Assembly (NCBI GenBank): GCA_028752905.1
Contig: JAQNBH010000014.1
Coordinates: forward strand, 4,867,673 to 4,931,672
DNA length: 64,000 nucleotides
Origin: Cladorhizidae sp. MBARI D1340-BT2
Taxonomy: Eukaryota; Porifera; Demospongiae; Poecilosclerida; Cladorhizidae
Direction of reading: 5' to 3'
This document shows, one piece after another, positions 12,364-23,309 of the stretch (position 1 is its first letter; every line of letters starts with the position of its first letter). The translations under genes were made by a program, and so were the position numbers. The notes beneath the pieces are model-generated. The model saw only the letters and a list, made by a program, of their open reading frames with translations. It had not been told where the DNA came from and did no database searches.

Positions 12364-12394
<31 letters not shown>

Positions 12395-12474
12395 ATTATT
12401 ATTGTTGTTGTTGTTGTCGTCATCGTTGTTGTTGTTGTTATTATTATTATTATTAATTATATTATTATTATTAT

Positions 12475-12521
<47 letters not shown>

Positions 12522-12592
12522 TCATCATTATCATTATTATCATCATCATCTTCTTCATCATCATCGTCCTCGTCATTATTATTATTATTTAA
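12355..12592. repeat. Compound trinucleotide microsatellite (TTA/TTG/TAG/ATC)
   Basis: A run of TTTA units is followed by TTA, TTG, TTA, a block of about 18 TAG units, and then ATC/ATT units. It lies between the 3' end of the Penelope ORF and the 3' end of the minus-strand LINE. It may be the microsatellite-like tail of that LINE, since many non-LTR elements end in short tandem repeats. The poly-Asn, poly-Val and poly-Leu frames are artefacts. Confidence 0.95.
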
Positions 12593-14085
12593 ATGGAGTG
12601 GTCCAAAGAAGGAGGGAAATAAAGACAAACAATAATTGTTAAACCAGAGGAAAGACAATCTGAAGAGAACAGGTCTTCAAAACTGCTGCTGTGTTCCACA
12701 CTGCTTGGCAACAGACAGCATCTGCAGCAAGAAATGGTGCGAAAGATGTTCTCCAGTTTCCTCCTTAACTCAGTCACCTAGCACAGCAAAAAAAAGAGAG
12801 CGAGCCTCGGGGCTAAAAACTCCATAGGTTTCAAAGCCCATGGCACAAAACTATGTGTGGCTGAGATGTTCAAATGTTTCTCTTTTTTTTGGAGAAATTC
12901 AGCCCTCCCAGCTACCGCACCAGGATCTCCTGAAATAAGGTTGGCATAAGATGGGACAAAAGTGTCAGGGCATGTAACATCTCAGACCAGTACATGACCA
13001 TTCTTCCATGGGAAGACAGAGGCGCACCATCAGGGCATTTTCCATCACCACGACAAATACCAGAAGGCTCTAAGGTGTGCAGGAATCTTAGCAGTGGCAA
13101 GAGGTCTTTTAATGATGTCACTCATTGCCACATGCCTAAGCTGATGCCCCAACTCCTCCTGCAGCTGAGACCATGTCTCCCTAGCTGGTCCACCTGCACC
13201 ACAGTGCTGACAAATATGGGGCCTACAAAGTGCTACACCTAGGCAAAGGCCTGTGGCCGCTTGAACAGTCTCATCATCCAATAAACCAAGTGATGACATA
13301 GGCAGAGCATACAGTCAGGCCCCAGACTCCTCCATAGATGCAGCCTTGATGCGAGCAGTAGACTTAACATCATGCTGTACCGAATCCACCAAGGCATTGT
13401 ATGAGGCCCTCACACAAGGGGTATTCCATGCCTTCTGGGAAGGAAACTGGCACTTCAGGGAGAGACTCAGAATGATCCTGATGCCATGAGACACTCAAAA
13501 TCAGGGTAGAGGCATCATGGAATCTGGCAGGCAAAATCCAGTGGATGAGGTCGAATATGCTAGTTGCAGAAGCCAGAAAGGCAGACAGTGCAAGCATATA
13601 TAGCAGCACTCCTAATTCCTAAACCACCATACTTGACTGGCAGAGAAGCCTGTGTCCAGGTGAGTGAGTTAGTAGCAAGCTGAATATTTGTGATTTCACT
13701 TAGTATGGAACATAGGTGGTCATGGAACTTGTGAGTTTAGATGAAGCAAAACATTGTACAGTATCTAACAAGTACAACAGCTTAGGCATGGCAAAAGCAT
13801 GTTGGAGCAAGCAAAGTGCATCATGTGACTGAAGGTGACAAAGCCTATTTCGCATCACCTCTCCAATGACTTTGTTTTAGCAGCAATGGCATCTTCAACT
13901 CCATTGCTACACCCTATATATAGGAGAGCCAAGGAGGGTGGCATCTTCAACTCCATTGCTACCCCTTATATATAGAAGAGCCAAGGAGGGTGGCATCTTC
14001 AGGGTTAACTACTTGAAGCCCTGGTATTGCACACACCAAATCACCAATAACACAAGGGTCACTGTGTTAGCTGAGAGTTTGGTTA
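12593..14085 (-). pseudogene. Non-LTR retrotransposon, RT C-terminal part, decayed
   Basis: Reading from 14,085 down, the minus strand gives VIWCVQYQGFK, then SNGVEDAIAAKTKSLER, then LCLLQHAFAMPKLLYLLDTV. It continues with TWTQASLPVKYGGLGIRSAA and LALSAFLASATS. Further down are SYNALVDSVQHDVKSTARI, MSSLGLLDDETVQAATGL, and a CRPHICQHCGA zinc-binding segment with HQLRHVAMSDII. The 3' end reads SVEHSSSFEDLFSS. This is the thumb and C-terminal region of a LINE RT of a type common in sponges and cnidarians. At least one W-to-stop change (in the ESGA* segment near 13,337) and several frameshifts make it inactive. The first part matches the fragment at 2.5-2.8 kb. Confidence 0.85.
13888..14005. repeat. 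52-bp tandem duplication inside the LINE
   Basis: The text starting 'ggcatcttcaactccattgctac' at 13,888 recurs at 13,940 and its start recurs at 13,992, giving about 2.3 copies of a 52-bp unit. It disrupts the LINE reading frame. Confidence 0.9.
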
Positions 14086-14289
14086 TTAAAATCTACATGT
14101 AAATTATTACTAGTTTATCGGCTTTGCTGCTGCAGTATTTTTGTGAAGTGCTTGTTTTGTTCACTAATGAACATGCACATTGCAATAAAAATATAGATGA
14201 GCATATGCAATTGAACAAACTATTTCTCTCGAGGTAGTAAATGGTGTGTGGTCTAATCAAGGTAGGTGCAGTGTAATTGAGGAACTAAG

Positions 14290-14425
14290 TACATCAATCC
14301 ACAAACTTTCAGTTGACATAACAATGACCTTTTCAATAATCAACTTGAAATTTACTCTCTAGATGTTTCGACTAGATGCTTTAGCCTTCATCAGAGATGC
14401 TAAGACTTGCGTGAGCCTGCCATAT
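14290..14425 (-). repeat. Family B repeat with intact hammerhead-like core
   Basis: On the minus strand, 14,394 to 14,362 reads CTGATGAAGGCTAAAGCATC then TAGTCGAAACATC. Its flanks 'caacttgaaattt' and 'aactttcagttgacataac' are shared with the copy at 201-373. The core has CUGAUGA, a hairpin with a GCA loop (GCTA/TAGT-type pairing, imperfect), and GAAAC-AUC, in the order required for a type I hammerhead with a minimal stem III. Activity is unproven. Confidence 0.65.
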
Positions 14426-15715
14426 ACCAGTACCATGATGTGATACAAACCCATCATGGCACACACATTCAGCAGATGGACTGATGTGGCAAAAGTATAA
14501 TAAATGTCCTCTGTTGAATCTTATCAAAAAATAATGACTGGCCCATAACTGGTAAGATCATACATATAATATTATAGGAGGCTCTATCTACTGACATATA
14601 GTTATACAACAGCTTCAGCCCCTGTGTACAGAACATAGTATAATCCATTTGCTTTTGTTCATATTTTTAGGAACCCCAAAAATGCCAAAAAGTTACAACA
14701 GGACATTTTAATAAGACCCCCACTTGGGTGTTAAACTTTTAATGACAAAATTAGCTGTTTGTATGAAAACCCTTTACCATATCCGAAGATAAAGGTTTTA
14801 TGATGAGAGCTGGGTTTTGTCTCTGTGCTTGCATTTGAAGTTGCACAAATTTTTCATGGTAGATAATCATCCACAGAAAAATATATAGACTAAATAATGT
14901 TTTGCAATTATAGTCAACATTAATTGATACCCACCAGCCATTATCCAACTATGCCTTGAAAACTTTTTTATATCTGAAATACTTTTTTTTTGCAAGAGCT
15001 TATATACACCCAAAATATAGCCTATTTTGGGCATCTTAAAGCATGAAAGATTTGGTAAAAAGTTGGAATATACTTTAAAGATATTCTTGGGTTTTCTGCC
15101 TTGCTGCATGTCTACCCTCAGTACTGATGTTGCATTTGGTAAAAAGGGGTACTTGTTCATGCACTTGGTGATATACCCAGTAAGCTATGTATAGTGTAGC
15201 AATAATTTTCTAGAAGTTCAATCCACAAATGCAGATGTGACCCCAGCTGAAGTTGCTCTTGAGGTCAAAGTCCAACCTTTTTTACACAGGATTATGCAAT
15301 TTTCACACATTTTCAATGGAACATACTAAAGAAGGAAGTAAGAGGCTTGGGTAAGGTTAAGAAACACTAGTGAGAAAGCAGAACAGCAGCTTTAACTTCA
15401 TAACTCAACAGTAAAATAAAACTATTTTTGTTTGACTTGTCAAAATGTGGATCACAACAGTTAGATCATCTTTTACCATTTAACTCATCTTGACATGTAC
15501 ACCAATATTATAATGTACCCGTGCTTTCTTGCTGTTTTTAGACATGTCAGTATTCTCAACAAGGGAGTTCCAGGTTTACGGCGCTCTTTGCAATGCTTTC
15601 CATTGCTGGATTGTTGTTGCTTCATCTACTTCAAACATGTTAACATGGTCATCAAAAATGCAATAGCAGCTAGCAGTATGCAGGCTTCCCCACATGGTTT
15701 GTTAGGAGTGGAATA
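14426..15715. other. No gene recognised
   Basis: AT-rich. Short frames at 14,751-15,160 (minus) and 15,495-15,716 (plus) carry no recognisable domain. No tandem repeats were noted. Confidence 0.4.
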
Positions 15716-15969
15716 ATTTACCAGGAAAATTGAGAACATCACCCTTTATTCCAACTTCATAGAGGACATCATCAACCAACCACTAAGGGGTTGGGTTGAT
15801 GATGTCCTCTAGGAGTTGGAATAAAGGGTGATGTTCTCTAAATAGAGGACATCATCAACCAACCACTAATAATAATTTTATTATTATATTATTATTATTA
15901 TTATTATTAGGGTTGTGTTGATGATGTCCTCTGGAATAAAGGGTGATGTTCTCGATTGTCCTGGTAAAT
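15716..15969. mobile_element. Short TIR (MITE-like) element with nested inverted repeats
   Basis: The left end 'atttaccaggaaaattgaga' and the right end 'ctcgattgtcctggtaaat' are inverted copies. The similarity continues inward through 'acatcaccctttattcca' and 'gaggacatcatcaacc'. The interior holds two more inverted copies of the same block and a (TTA)n stretch at 15,870-15,908. It has no coding capacity. It fits a non-autonomous DNA transposon of about 250 bp. A target-site duplication could not be fixed with confidence. Confidence 0.75.
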
Positions 15970-17250
15970 ATGGCCACTTTATCACAAAACCATGTGTGAA
16001 GACTGCACCTGCTAATATCTGCTGAGGCATTTTATTCCTTCTGTTATTTTTTATATAATGTTTGTTATTAAATTGTCAATGCATGCAAATATACTGCCTT
16101 TGTCTACAAGGTTTATCCATATAACAATGCTATGATTCTTTAAAGATTAGTTCCTATAGAGCTAGGCAGCTAGCTAGCATCTTTGCACACTTCACAAAAA
16201 TACACAAGCTTGTGCATTGCTAGCTAAGCTGATAAACTAACCTTTCCTCACCTGTACAAGTTCTTGATTTAGGTTTTGCACTATTGCGTCTCTCTCATAG
16301 CCAAGCCAAGCTCCAACATTTTCTTGGCGATGACTCATAAACCGACTGACCTGTTACTGGAAACTGAATCCAGCATTCTCAGATGCTCTCTCTCTCACCC
16401 CACACTAATCAGAACTTACCACTGTCAGCTGTCTTATAGCTCACATGTGCACCTAACTATCCTGTAGCAACTGAATTGTAATTACTGGAACGTGTTATGT
16501 TCATTCCCAAACCATGTGGTCAAGACTGGCACTTCCATGTGTGTGTGTATGTGTGTGTGTGGGCGTGTGCTTCTGCATGTGCATGTGTGCATGTGCGTGT
16601 GTGTGAAAAATATAAACAAACATGTTACCCCCTATTACCAATCTTAAATGGGCCCTAAAACATGGCAGACTAATAATCTTGTAGCAAGAGGTCACTTAAC
16701 CTTATGGCAGTTTGTAATCAAGACTCTTCAAACTTTAGTCCAAGTTTCAGGCTATTTTCTGTCGCTTTCTAAATGAGGCGATCACTTGAAATTAACTCCA
16801 CCTTGGGAGGTAAAATAGGGAAAAAATTATGATGGCTGACCACAGTCTTATAAATGTTTGTTGTCTACATTGGTAAATTCTTGTTTCATTTCTTTTTGGC
16901 TAGTCAATCTATATATATATATATATTTTTCCTTGTCCATCTACGTGCGTATTCACAAGATGTTCACCCATTAAAGATGTGAATGGGTCACCTGTCTTAA
17001 GTATGCTGGCTTGTTAAAGCAGGAATGGTCGTTGGGAATGGTCAAAGTAGTGAAAAGAAAGATAAAAAAATTGGTGGCAGAATCAAAGCTAGAGGAGAGA
17101 AAATTGACTGCATAGGCAAGTATGTTGCAGCGCAGCTTATAAGAAGCTAACAGGTATCCATAGTGGGTTTACTCTGGCAGCCACAAGTACCTGGTTGCAC
17201 TTGTAATGATATCTGATAAAATATATTATATAATAAATAAATTATAATGA
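15970..17250. other. No gene recognised; GT and TA microsatellites
   Basis: An interrupted (GT)n tract lies at about 16,538-16,605 and a short (TA)n at 16,909-16,926. Around 16,960-17,060 a stretch with 'gtagtgaaaagaaagat' resembles stretches near 41,350 and 46,000, suggesting a faint dispersed repeat. Confidence 0.4.
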
Positions 17251-17253
17251 CCA

Positions 17254-17666
17254 TCTCAGTCCTGATCAAGGCTAGGGCTTCTAGTCGAATCCTGATGAAG
17301 GCTGGAGCATCCAGTCGAACTCTCATGAAGGCCGGAGCATCCAGTCGAATCCTGATGAAGGCCGGAGCATCCAGTCGAATCCTGATGAAGGCCGGAGCAT
17401 CCAGTCGAATCCTGATGAAGGCTGGAGCATCCAGTCGAATCCTGATGAAGGTAGGAGCATCCGGTCGAATCCTGATGAAGGCTGGAGCATCCAGTCGAAT
17501 CCTGATGAAGGCTAGACCATCCAGTCGAACCCTGATGAAGGTTGGAGCATCCAGTCAAATCCTGATGAAGGCTGGAGCATCCAATCGAATCCTGATGAAT
17601 GCTGGAGCATCCAGCCGGATCCTGATGAAGACTGGAGCACCCAGTCGAATCCTGATGAAGGCTAGT
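17254..17666 (+). repeat. 30-bp minisatellite made of the hammerhead-like core, about 14 units
   Basis: The unit is CCTGATGAAGGCTGGAGCAT followed by CCAGTCGAAT. It is repeated about 14 times with a few substitutions. Each unit equals the core of the family B repeats: CTGATGA, a 7-bp stem (GGCTGGA/TCCAGTC) closed by a GCA loop, then GAA. Because 30 is a multiple of three, both strands stay open and look like repetitive proteins (MKAGASSRIL on plus, SSLHQDSTGC on minus). The units lack the GAAACGTC end needed for cleavage, so they are probably non-catalytic. Confidence 0.9.
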
Positions 17667-17811
17667 ATCAGTCACTTGTGTTACACCTTCAGCAAATGTG
17701 GTATACTTCAACTGGGTGTGAGTCAACAATTGCGCCCTTGTAGATCTATCTTGAGTTAATTAGGGGCAAAAAATGGATGCAGAACTAATATCAGTCACCG
17801 GTGAGGTGGAA

Positions 17812-17945
17812 AGGACCTGAGCTTTGAACAACTAAATAAGCAAGAAGATATGATCTTATTCCCTAAAGGAAAGGACATATTTGTTTCTCTGCCAACTGGA
17901 TATGGCTAATCTATTATCTATGCCAGGGTCAGATACAGGAAATGT
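17812..17945 (+). pseudogene. RecQ-like DEAD-box helicase fragment, Walker A destroyed
   Basis: Translation gives EDMILFPKGKDIFVSLPTGY, then G, a stop codon, and SIIYA. The LPTGYGK(S) Walker A motif of RecQ/DEAD helicases is clear, but the catalytic lysine codon is TAA. Only this N-terminal helicase portion is present. It is likely a retrocopy or captured fragment of the RecQ-like genes often carried in invertebrate repeats. Confidence 0.7.
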
Positions 17946-17949
17946 TGAA

Positions 17950-18890
17950 AGAGTGTGCCCGAGGGCCAGAGGTGGTATGAGTATATGAGGGCCAAGAGCC
18001 CTAGCGCGGGGTAGGGGGAGTTGAATAGGTAGACTGGCTACCTTTGCCAAATATTTCCTAACAATGGTTACCCACTAGCTATTACTCATCCACTCGGCTT
18101 CAAAGAAGTCACCAGGGGAGGAAGGAAAAAGACAAAGAACCTGAAAAGAATGGAAAGGAAAACCATCCTTTAATCATCATTAATGCCTCTATTTCAGTGG
18201 TGCATTGAGAAAAAAGGGTGCATCCCATTAATTCTGCTCCTATATGCAGCTTTGCTAACTGCATTAGACAAGTTCATAGGTAAGCACTAAGTAGCTTATG
18301 TGTGTCAGTGTGTGTGCATGTGTGTGTGGTGTGGTGTCAAAAAGTTCTAACATAATAAATACCCAGAGGAAGAAAGTTATTGAATATTTTATCATTGTAA
18401 CGAACATTGAACCTTGGATAAATACTATGATTGATTTGTCTGCAGCATGTGGCTGTATGAGTGTTTTAAGTTTCTCTCTGTCTATTTTACATGACCACAG
18501 TCCATTACAGTGGAGGTCCTGTTAAGACGGCAACAAAAACCAAAGTGCTAACAGGTAGAGCTTAGCTAAGCCATGAAGGTTAGGTGAGCGAGTGTAGCAA
18601 GATTAGTCCTGCGATCACTTGTGTCGACACTACTGCCGTACAAACTCGGGACTGTCGGTCTATAGGAGCATATCAACCTAGTTGATAGTGGAGATAAGCC
18701 TAGAGATGAGCTTTATTGGGAATCTTGTGTGATTCGGGGAGAGCACATGATTCTGAAGACTCGACATCAAGTCGCGCCCATGGCTCATCCCAGGACACTA
18801 CTCAATTTCCTCTGAACTTCCATAGACAAACAACCTCCGGCTTGCAAGCATTGGTTAAAGTAATGTGTTTGCCAACAGCTGGTCTGCTAA
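17950..18890. other. No gene recognised; possible leader/LTR side of the gypsy element
   Basis: An interrupted GT-rich stretch lies at 18,297-18,330. The region 18,590-18,800 is less AT-rich than its surroundings and lies just upstream of the gypsy gag. It could hold the LTR end and leader, but no paired LTR was identified. Confidence 0.3.
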
Positions 18891-21270
18891 TCAGGTGAGA
18901 CAGTGCATCAAAGCACAGATCATGACAGATGACATTCAAGGATTGGGGATATGGTGGTGGTGCTGAAAGAGATGCTGAAGACGGAAAAGTCCCAGGCCTT
19001 GCTGATTCAGAAGGAGAATTTCTGCTCTCAGAGCCAGTATGAGGTATATTCTGAGAAGAAGGTAAAAAGTGATCTTGCATCTGTAAAGCAGAGCCGAGAT
19101 GCATTCAGGCAGAGTGAGAACCCAGCAACTACTACATGAGAGATTAGAGGAGCTTCAATCAGTGGAAGTCCCGGAGGATTTGTGAACAATCGCAGCAGAT
19201 TGAGGAACAGCAGGAAAGGAATGCATCAAGCACAACTGGACTCTGCACTGTCAATGACTGGCAGATCAACCTTGGAAGTGCCTGATGTCACAGCGTCAGT
19301 GATTATGCCCACTCACGTAGTGGAAGGTACAATCACACCTACATGAGGGGCTACAACCCTGCTTGTTGACGGTGTTCCAGCCAGTGGAACTGGTGTTGCT
19401 CCACTAGTGATTTCGGGGTGTCGCAGAAGGAAAAGCTCCACCCATTGAACTGCAGAACACCCTGCTGTGAGACTTGATGTGTGGCTTCCTAGTCTGGGGA
19501 GGGTGTCCCAGTGGAACGGTTGGTCACCAGAGGATCAACGAATACAGCTAGCAGGTTATTTGCAAGGAAAACCTTTACAAGAAAGGAATCTCATGGGACC
19601 CACAGAGATGTCCAGCTATCTCACAGCTGTTGACTTGCTTCAATTAAGACTTGACCCAGTGAGTCGCATCCTGGCAGCACATGAGTTTCATCACACTCTA
19701 TAGGGCTAGGGCTAGGGCTAGGGCTAGGGCTAGGGCTAGATGAGAAGGTTAATACTTATTATCTCTGGTGATTGGAGGAAAGTATTCCAAGTAGCCTATC
19801 AAAGAGATGATTTTTGGCAAGGAGACAGATATACCTTACTGTATGATTAACTATATGAAGGTTTGGGGTAGAAGCTCATGCTAGCTCCAGCCATGTCAGG
19901 TTACAGGACTACAAGGCACTGTACTGCAGCAAAGGGGGAAGAGCAGCGACTGGTGGTTCTCAAACATTGGCACAATATGAGAGACAACTCAACCTCTTTA
20001 TCAGATGTACCTTCAAAGATCCACAAACACTCAAATGTCAAGTTACCAGTACAAGGAGATTGCCACCAAGAAGGGTCTCGACAAGAGAGGAACTTTCATG
20101 ACTGAAGGTCCAGCAGCAAGGAGTAAGTGAGTTTCATCCCCAAAAGTGTTACCTGTGTGGTCAAAGTGGTCACATAACTCAGGAGCGCAAAGCTCCCAAG
20201 ACAAAGAGCAAAAGAAGGCCAACATACTCAGCCAAGATCAAGAAGCAGGTTCAGTTGAAGAAGATGTCCTGACCCACCTCAGCTGAGAATTTCCTGTTGT
20301 CCTATATAATCGGATGATGAAGCCAGTGCAAGCCAAAGGGGGCATTTGAGAGAGGGTGACGGTCCAGTTGGAAGGAGTCCCCATGTATGGTCTAATTGAC
20401 AGCGAAGCAGATATCTCCATCATAGGGGGGAGACTGTTCAAGAAGGTAGCCATTAAAGAATTCCTTTAGCCAGACAAGGTGCCACATACATATGACCAGA
20501 ACTACATCAAAGTTGATGGTCATATGGAGCTAGAAATTGCTTTTGAGGGAAGGTGCTATGCACATTCATTTATGTGAAGATAGAAGCCATGACCAGCCTC
20601 TCCTGTCTGAAGGTATGTGCAGGAAGCTGGAAATCATCCATTGTCACGACCAAGTCATTGGAGGTATGAAACAAGCACCCAAGCCATATTCTGGTCCCAC
20701 ATCATCATCAGAAAGTGCAGTGGTACCTGCTGTTTGTGTGAATGCAGTACAGACTGTCCACCTCCTGCCACACCAGAAAGTGGTCGGTCACTGTTGGAGT
20801 TAACTCAGGATGATTACCACTACTGCTGCAACAGCTAGAATAATCCAGTGGAATTCAAGTGGGTATTGCCATAATAGAGGTCCCGGAGAGTAGATGTATA
20901 GTTAGTTCGTAGTGTCTAACCCAACTGGAATATCATGCACCGTGGAGGGAGACTGTGCACTTGGAGAAGTGAGCATGGTCACGGTTGTTCACCACCACAA
21001 GCTCTTGAATTTGTGACCCAAGTGCCACTGAAGCATAAGTCAGACGGGTTGAGAAAAGCACTGATAAAGAAGGTTCTCCATGGACTTAATCCTGAGTGTG
21101 GCCCTGATTTTGTACCAGTCTACATATGACATTATCGTTTCGAGAATGCTGGAAGAACACTTGCAGCACTTGAGAACATCATTGAGTAATTGATGTCTGT
21201 GGGTTGAAGTTGAAGCCTGGTCTCTGTATGAAAAGAGAACTAGGGGAAGGGCTTCATCATACTCAGCACA
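18890..21270 (+). pseudogene. Ty3/gypsy LTR retrotransposon, gag-protease-RT remnants
   Basis: A gag N-terminal part lies at 18,951-19,137. A capsid-like segment follows at 19,480-19,700 (WLPSLGRVSQWNGWSPEDQR, LQLRLDPVSRILAAHEF). A zinc knuckle at about 20,144-20,195 reads KCYLCGQSGHITQERK, with the last Cys replaced by Arg. A protease at about 20,360-20,450 has GLIDSEADISIIGG, where the catalytic Asp-Ser/Thr-Gly is DSE. An RT tail at 21,055-21,200 reads KKVLHGLNPECGPDFVPVYI, then a one-base loss in the YIDD codons, then LEEHLQHLR. Most of RT, RNase H and integrase are deleted. It is inactive, and LTRs were not recognised. Confidence 0.85.
19701..19738. repeat. (TAGGGC)n hexamer repeat, about 6 copies
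   Basis: TAGGGC repeated in tandem interrupts the gag frame just after AAHEFHHTL. It resembles, but does not equal, the metazoan telomere unit TTAGGG. A short (CTAGCC)-like run of 3-4 copies occurs at about 43,226-43,242. Confidence 0.9.
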
Positions 21271-21279
21271 GTCATAGTT

Positions 21280-21630
21280 ACCAACTTTTTCAAACCGTTT
21301 AAAGTAAGATGTGTGTTTTGTTGTGTTGAATGATTTTCTAGGATATATATATTACAGCTACACATTTGCAGAACTTTATTTTTGGTTGGTTGCTAGTATA
21401 ATGCGCATTATATAGTAAGATTGTAAATGTGTGAATATCGAAATGAAGAATAGTGATATGAAATACATTACAGTATCTTAGTCAAATCCCTTTCTTGAAC
21501 GCATTTAGTTGTGGCTTCTTTCAATAAATTTAAATCCGGAACGAATTCGTAGCACTTTGTTACAGCTTCTGGTCTTTCAAGTTTCACTGCCAAAATCGAG
21601 GAAAGTGATTTTCCAATGTCCAATCGATTT
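21280..21630. other. No gene recognised
   Basis: AT-rich spacer between the gypsy remnant and the hAT remnant. No feature was seen. Confidence 0.4.
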
Positions 21631-21639
21631 CTGTCTTTT

Positions 21640-23000
21640 ATTCTTGTTTACTAGGGGGGAAAACCCTTTCAATGCCAGCATTCGAGTTTGGCAGTATGAG
21701 AGCAAAGCGAGCCACTTTAAATAGGTGCTTAAAACGTGTATTTGAAGCTGCTGGGTTCTTTATCTGTCTCAAATGGTACCAGATGACAGGGTCAGAGCGC
21801 TGTAATAACATGTTGTAATGGGCAAATATTGGAAGTGATGATGTGTAGAAGGACACATAAATTTCTGTTAGAGTGTCTTGGAAACTGGCTTGTAGACGCA
21901 AAAAATGAGAATCACACTCATTCCTGCTCAAAAAAACATCGACTTCAATGCTGGATACTTTTTAATTTCTTTATCACAACATTTTTCCAATGACAGCCAA
22001 CGTGTGCTAACATAGCGTATTATTTCAGCCCATTCCAGATCAACAAATTCCAGAAATTCCATCAGTAATTCCTTTGCGTTTAGTGCTTTTGTTGAAATAG
22101 TAACCATCTCATGATCTTCAATATCAAATCCTGTTACATCACTAAAAGCATCAGCTCCTTGAGAAACTGCAAGATGAGACAAATGCCTGCTACAACCGTG
22201 TTTGGGTTCTTTCCCTGTTTTTATGCCTCCCCATATTATTTGCATAATTATCTAAACCAACTGCAATAACATTTTGCCAATCAATGCAATCTTGTGAAAA
22301 GTTAGTATCGATGGCTTGAAACAATTGTTCAGCTCTCCCACAATCTTCACCAGTGGTCACACACATACTGTAAAACTTGCTTTCCACACGATCACTATTA
22401 TTCACATCAAATATCGTGACACAAAGGATTCATTTTTTTAATGGAGGCATCACTGGAGCTATCATGACAAAATGAAAAAGGATTTTCTTTCATGTATGAT
22501 ACTAGTTGTGCCAGCAATCGCGGAGCCATGGCTTCATTCAGCATGCACGTTGTTTTGGTTCTGCTACATTTGAAATGCTGTGCAATCTGAGTCTGGAAAT
22601 ATCTTGGAATACAATGGAGACAAGTGATCAGTAGTAGCAAATGACAAATTGTGCTGAATAAGGAAATTGGGGTGTAGCACTTCAGCTTTGATAGTTTTCT
22701 CTGTGATACTGGAGGTTGCAGATGGCATAAAGGAACGGAGTGACCTTGAGCATTTAACAGTATGCTCCATCTTTTTATGTGTAGATGTTTCACAATGCTG
22801 CCTGATGTCAGCTTTACCCATATGAGAACAGGAACATTCTTTTTTCAAGGAATACAAAAAATGCATACCTGTTGTCATTCACTGAAGAGATAGGAAACTC
22901 TTTCTCCCATTCTGACTTGTACAATGTTTTGTATGTAGCAGCACCTCTCAGACTGAAGCATGATGACTTTCTTTTCTTGGTGGCAGTGGCAGCCAAATCA
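21640..23000 (-). pseudogene. hAT-family transposase pseudogene, near full length
   Basis: Reading down from 22,996, it starts MAATATKKRKSSCFSLRGAA and KTLYKSEWEKEFP. A BED-like zinc finger follows (SCSHMGKADIRQHCETSTH), then LNEAMAPRLLAQLVSYMKEN and PFSFCHDSSSDASIKKMNPL. Next come SKFYSMCVTTGEDCG and a DNYANNMG segment, then IIRYVSTRWLSLEKCCDKEI and KYPALKSMFF. The C-terminal dimerisation region has ARFALILPNSNAGIERVF. It is a cut-and-paste DNA transposase. At least four frameshifts break it. The terminal repeats were not located. It differs in sequence from the hAT copies at 4.9 and 28 kb. Confidence 0.85.
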
Positions 23001-23004
23001 CCCT

Positions 23005-23305
23005 AAGATTCTAGTTCACTATCAGTACCTGCTTCATTTGATGACAGCTGTGACATACTGAGATAAACTGCATTCAGATCCTTCACACTTGTACTAGCTC
23101 AGCATAGACTGCAAATAAAATTCAATATTTAAGCTGCTAGCTAGTTTGATTGGTTGCACCTGGGCAATGGCATAGTTTCAGTGGTTAAGGTTCAGCGCAC
23201 TTTATGTATTCAGATTACCAATTTGTCCCTGAGATTGCCAATGTTGCTGTGAGACTGAGATAAAGGGAAAATCTGTGAGTCTCACTGTCAATCAGTGAGA
23301 GTTGG
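23005..23305. other. No gene recognised
   Basis: Spacer between the hAT and gypsy integrase remnants. No feature was seen. Confidence 0.35.
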
Positions 23306-23309
23306 CAAC

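Noticed and set aside
12386..12658. Poly-Asn/Asp and poly-Val/Leu open frames
   Set aside because: Translations of the trinucleotide microsatellite.
17247..17759. 170-aa plus-strand and 157-aa minus-strand open frames with 10-residue repeats
   Set aside because: They arise because the 30-bp minisatellite unit is a multiple of three and free of stops. There is no start context, splice evidence or protein family.
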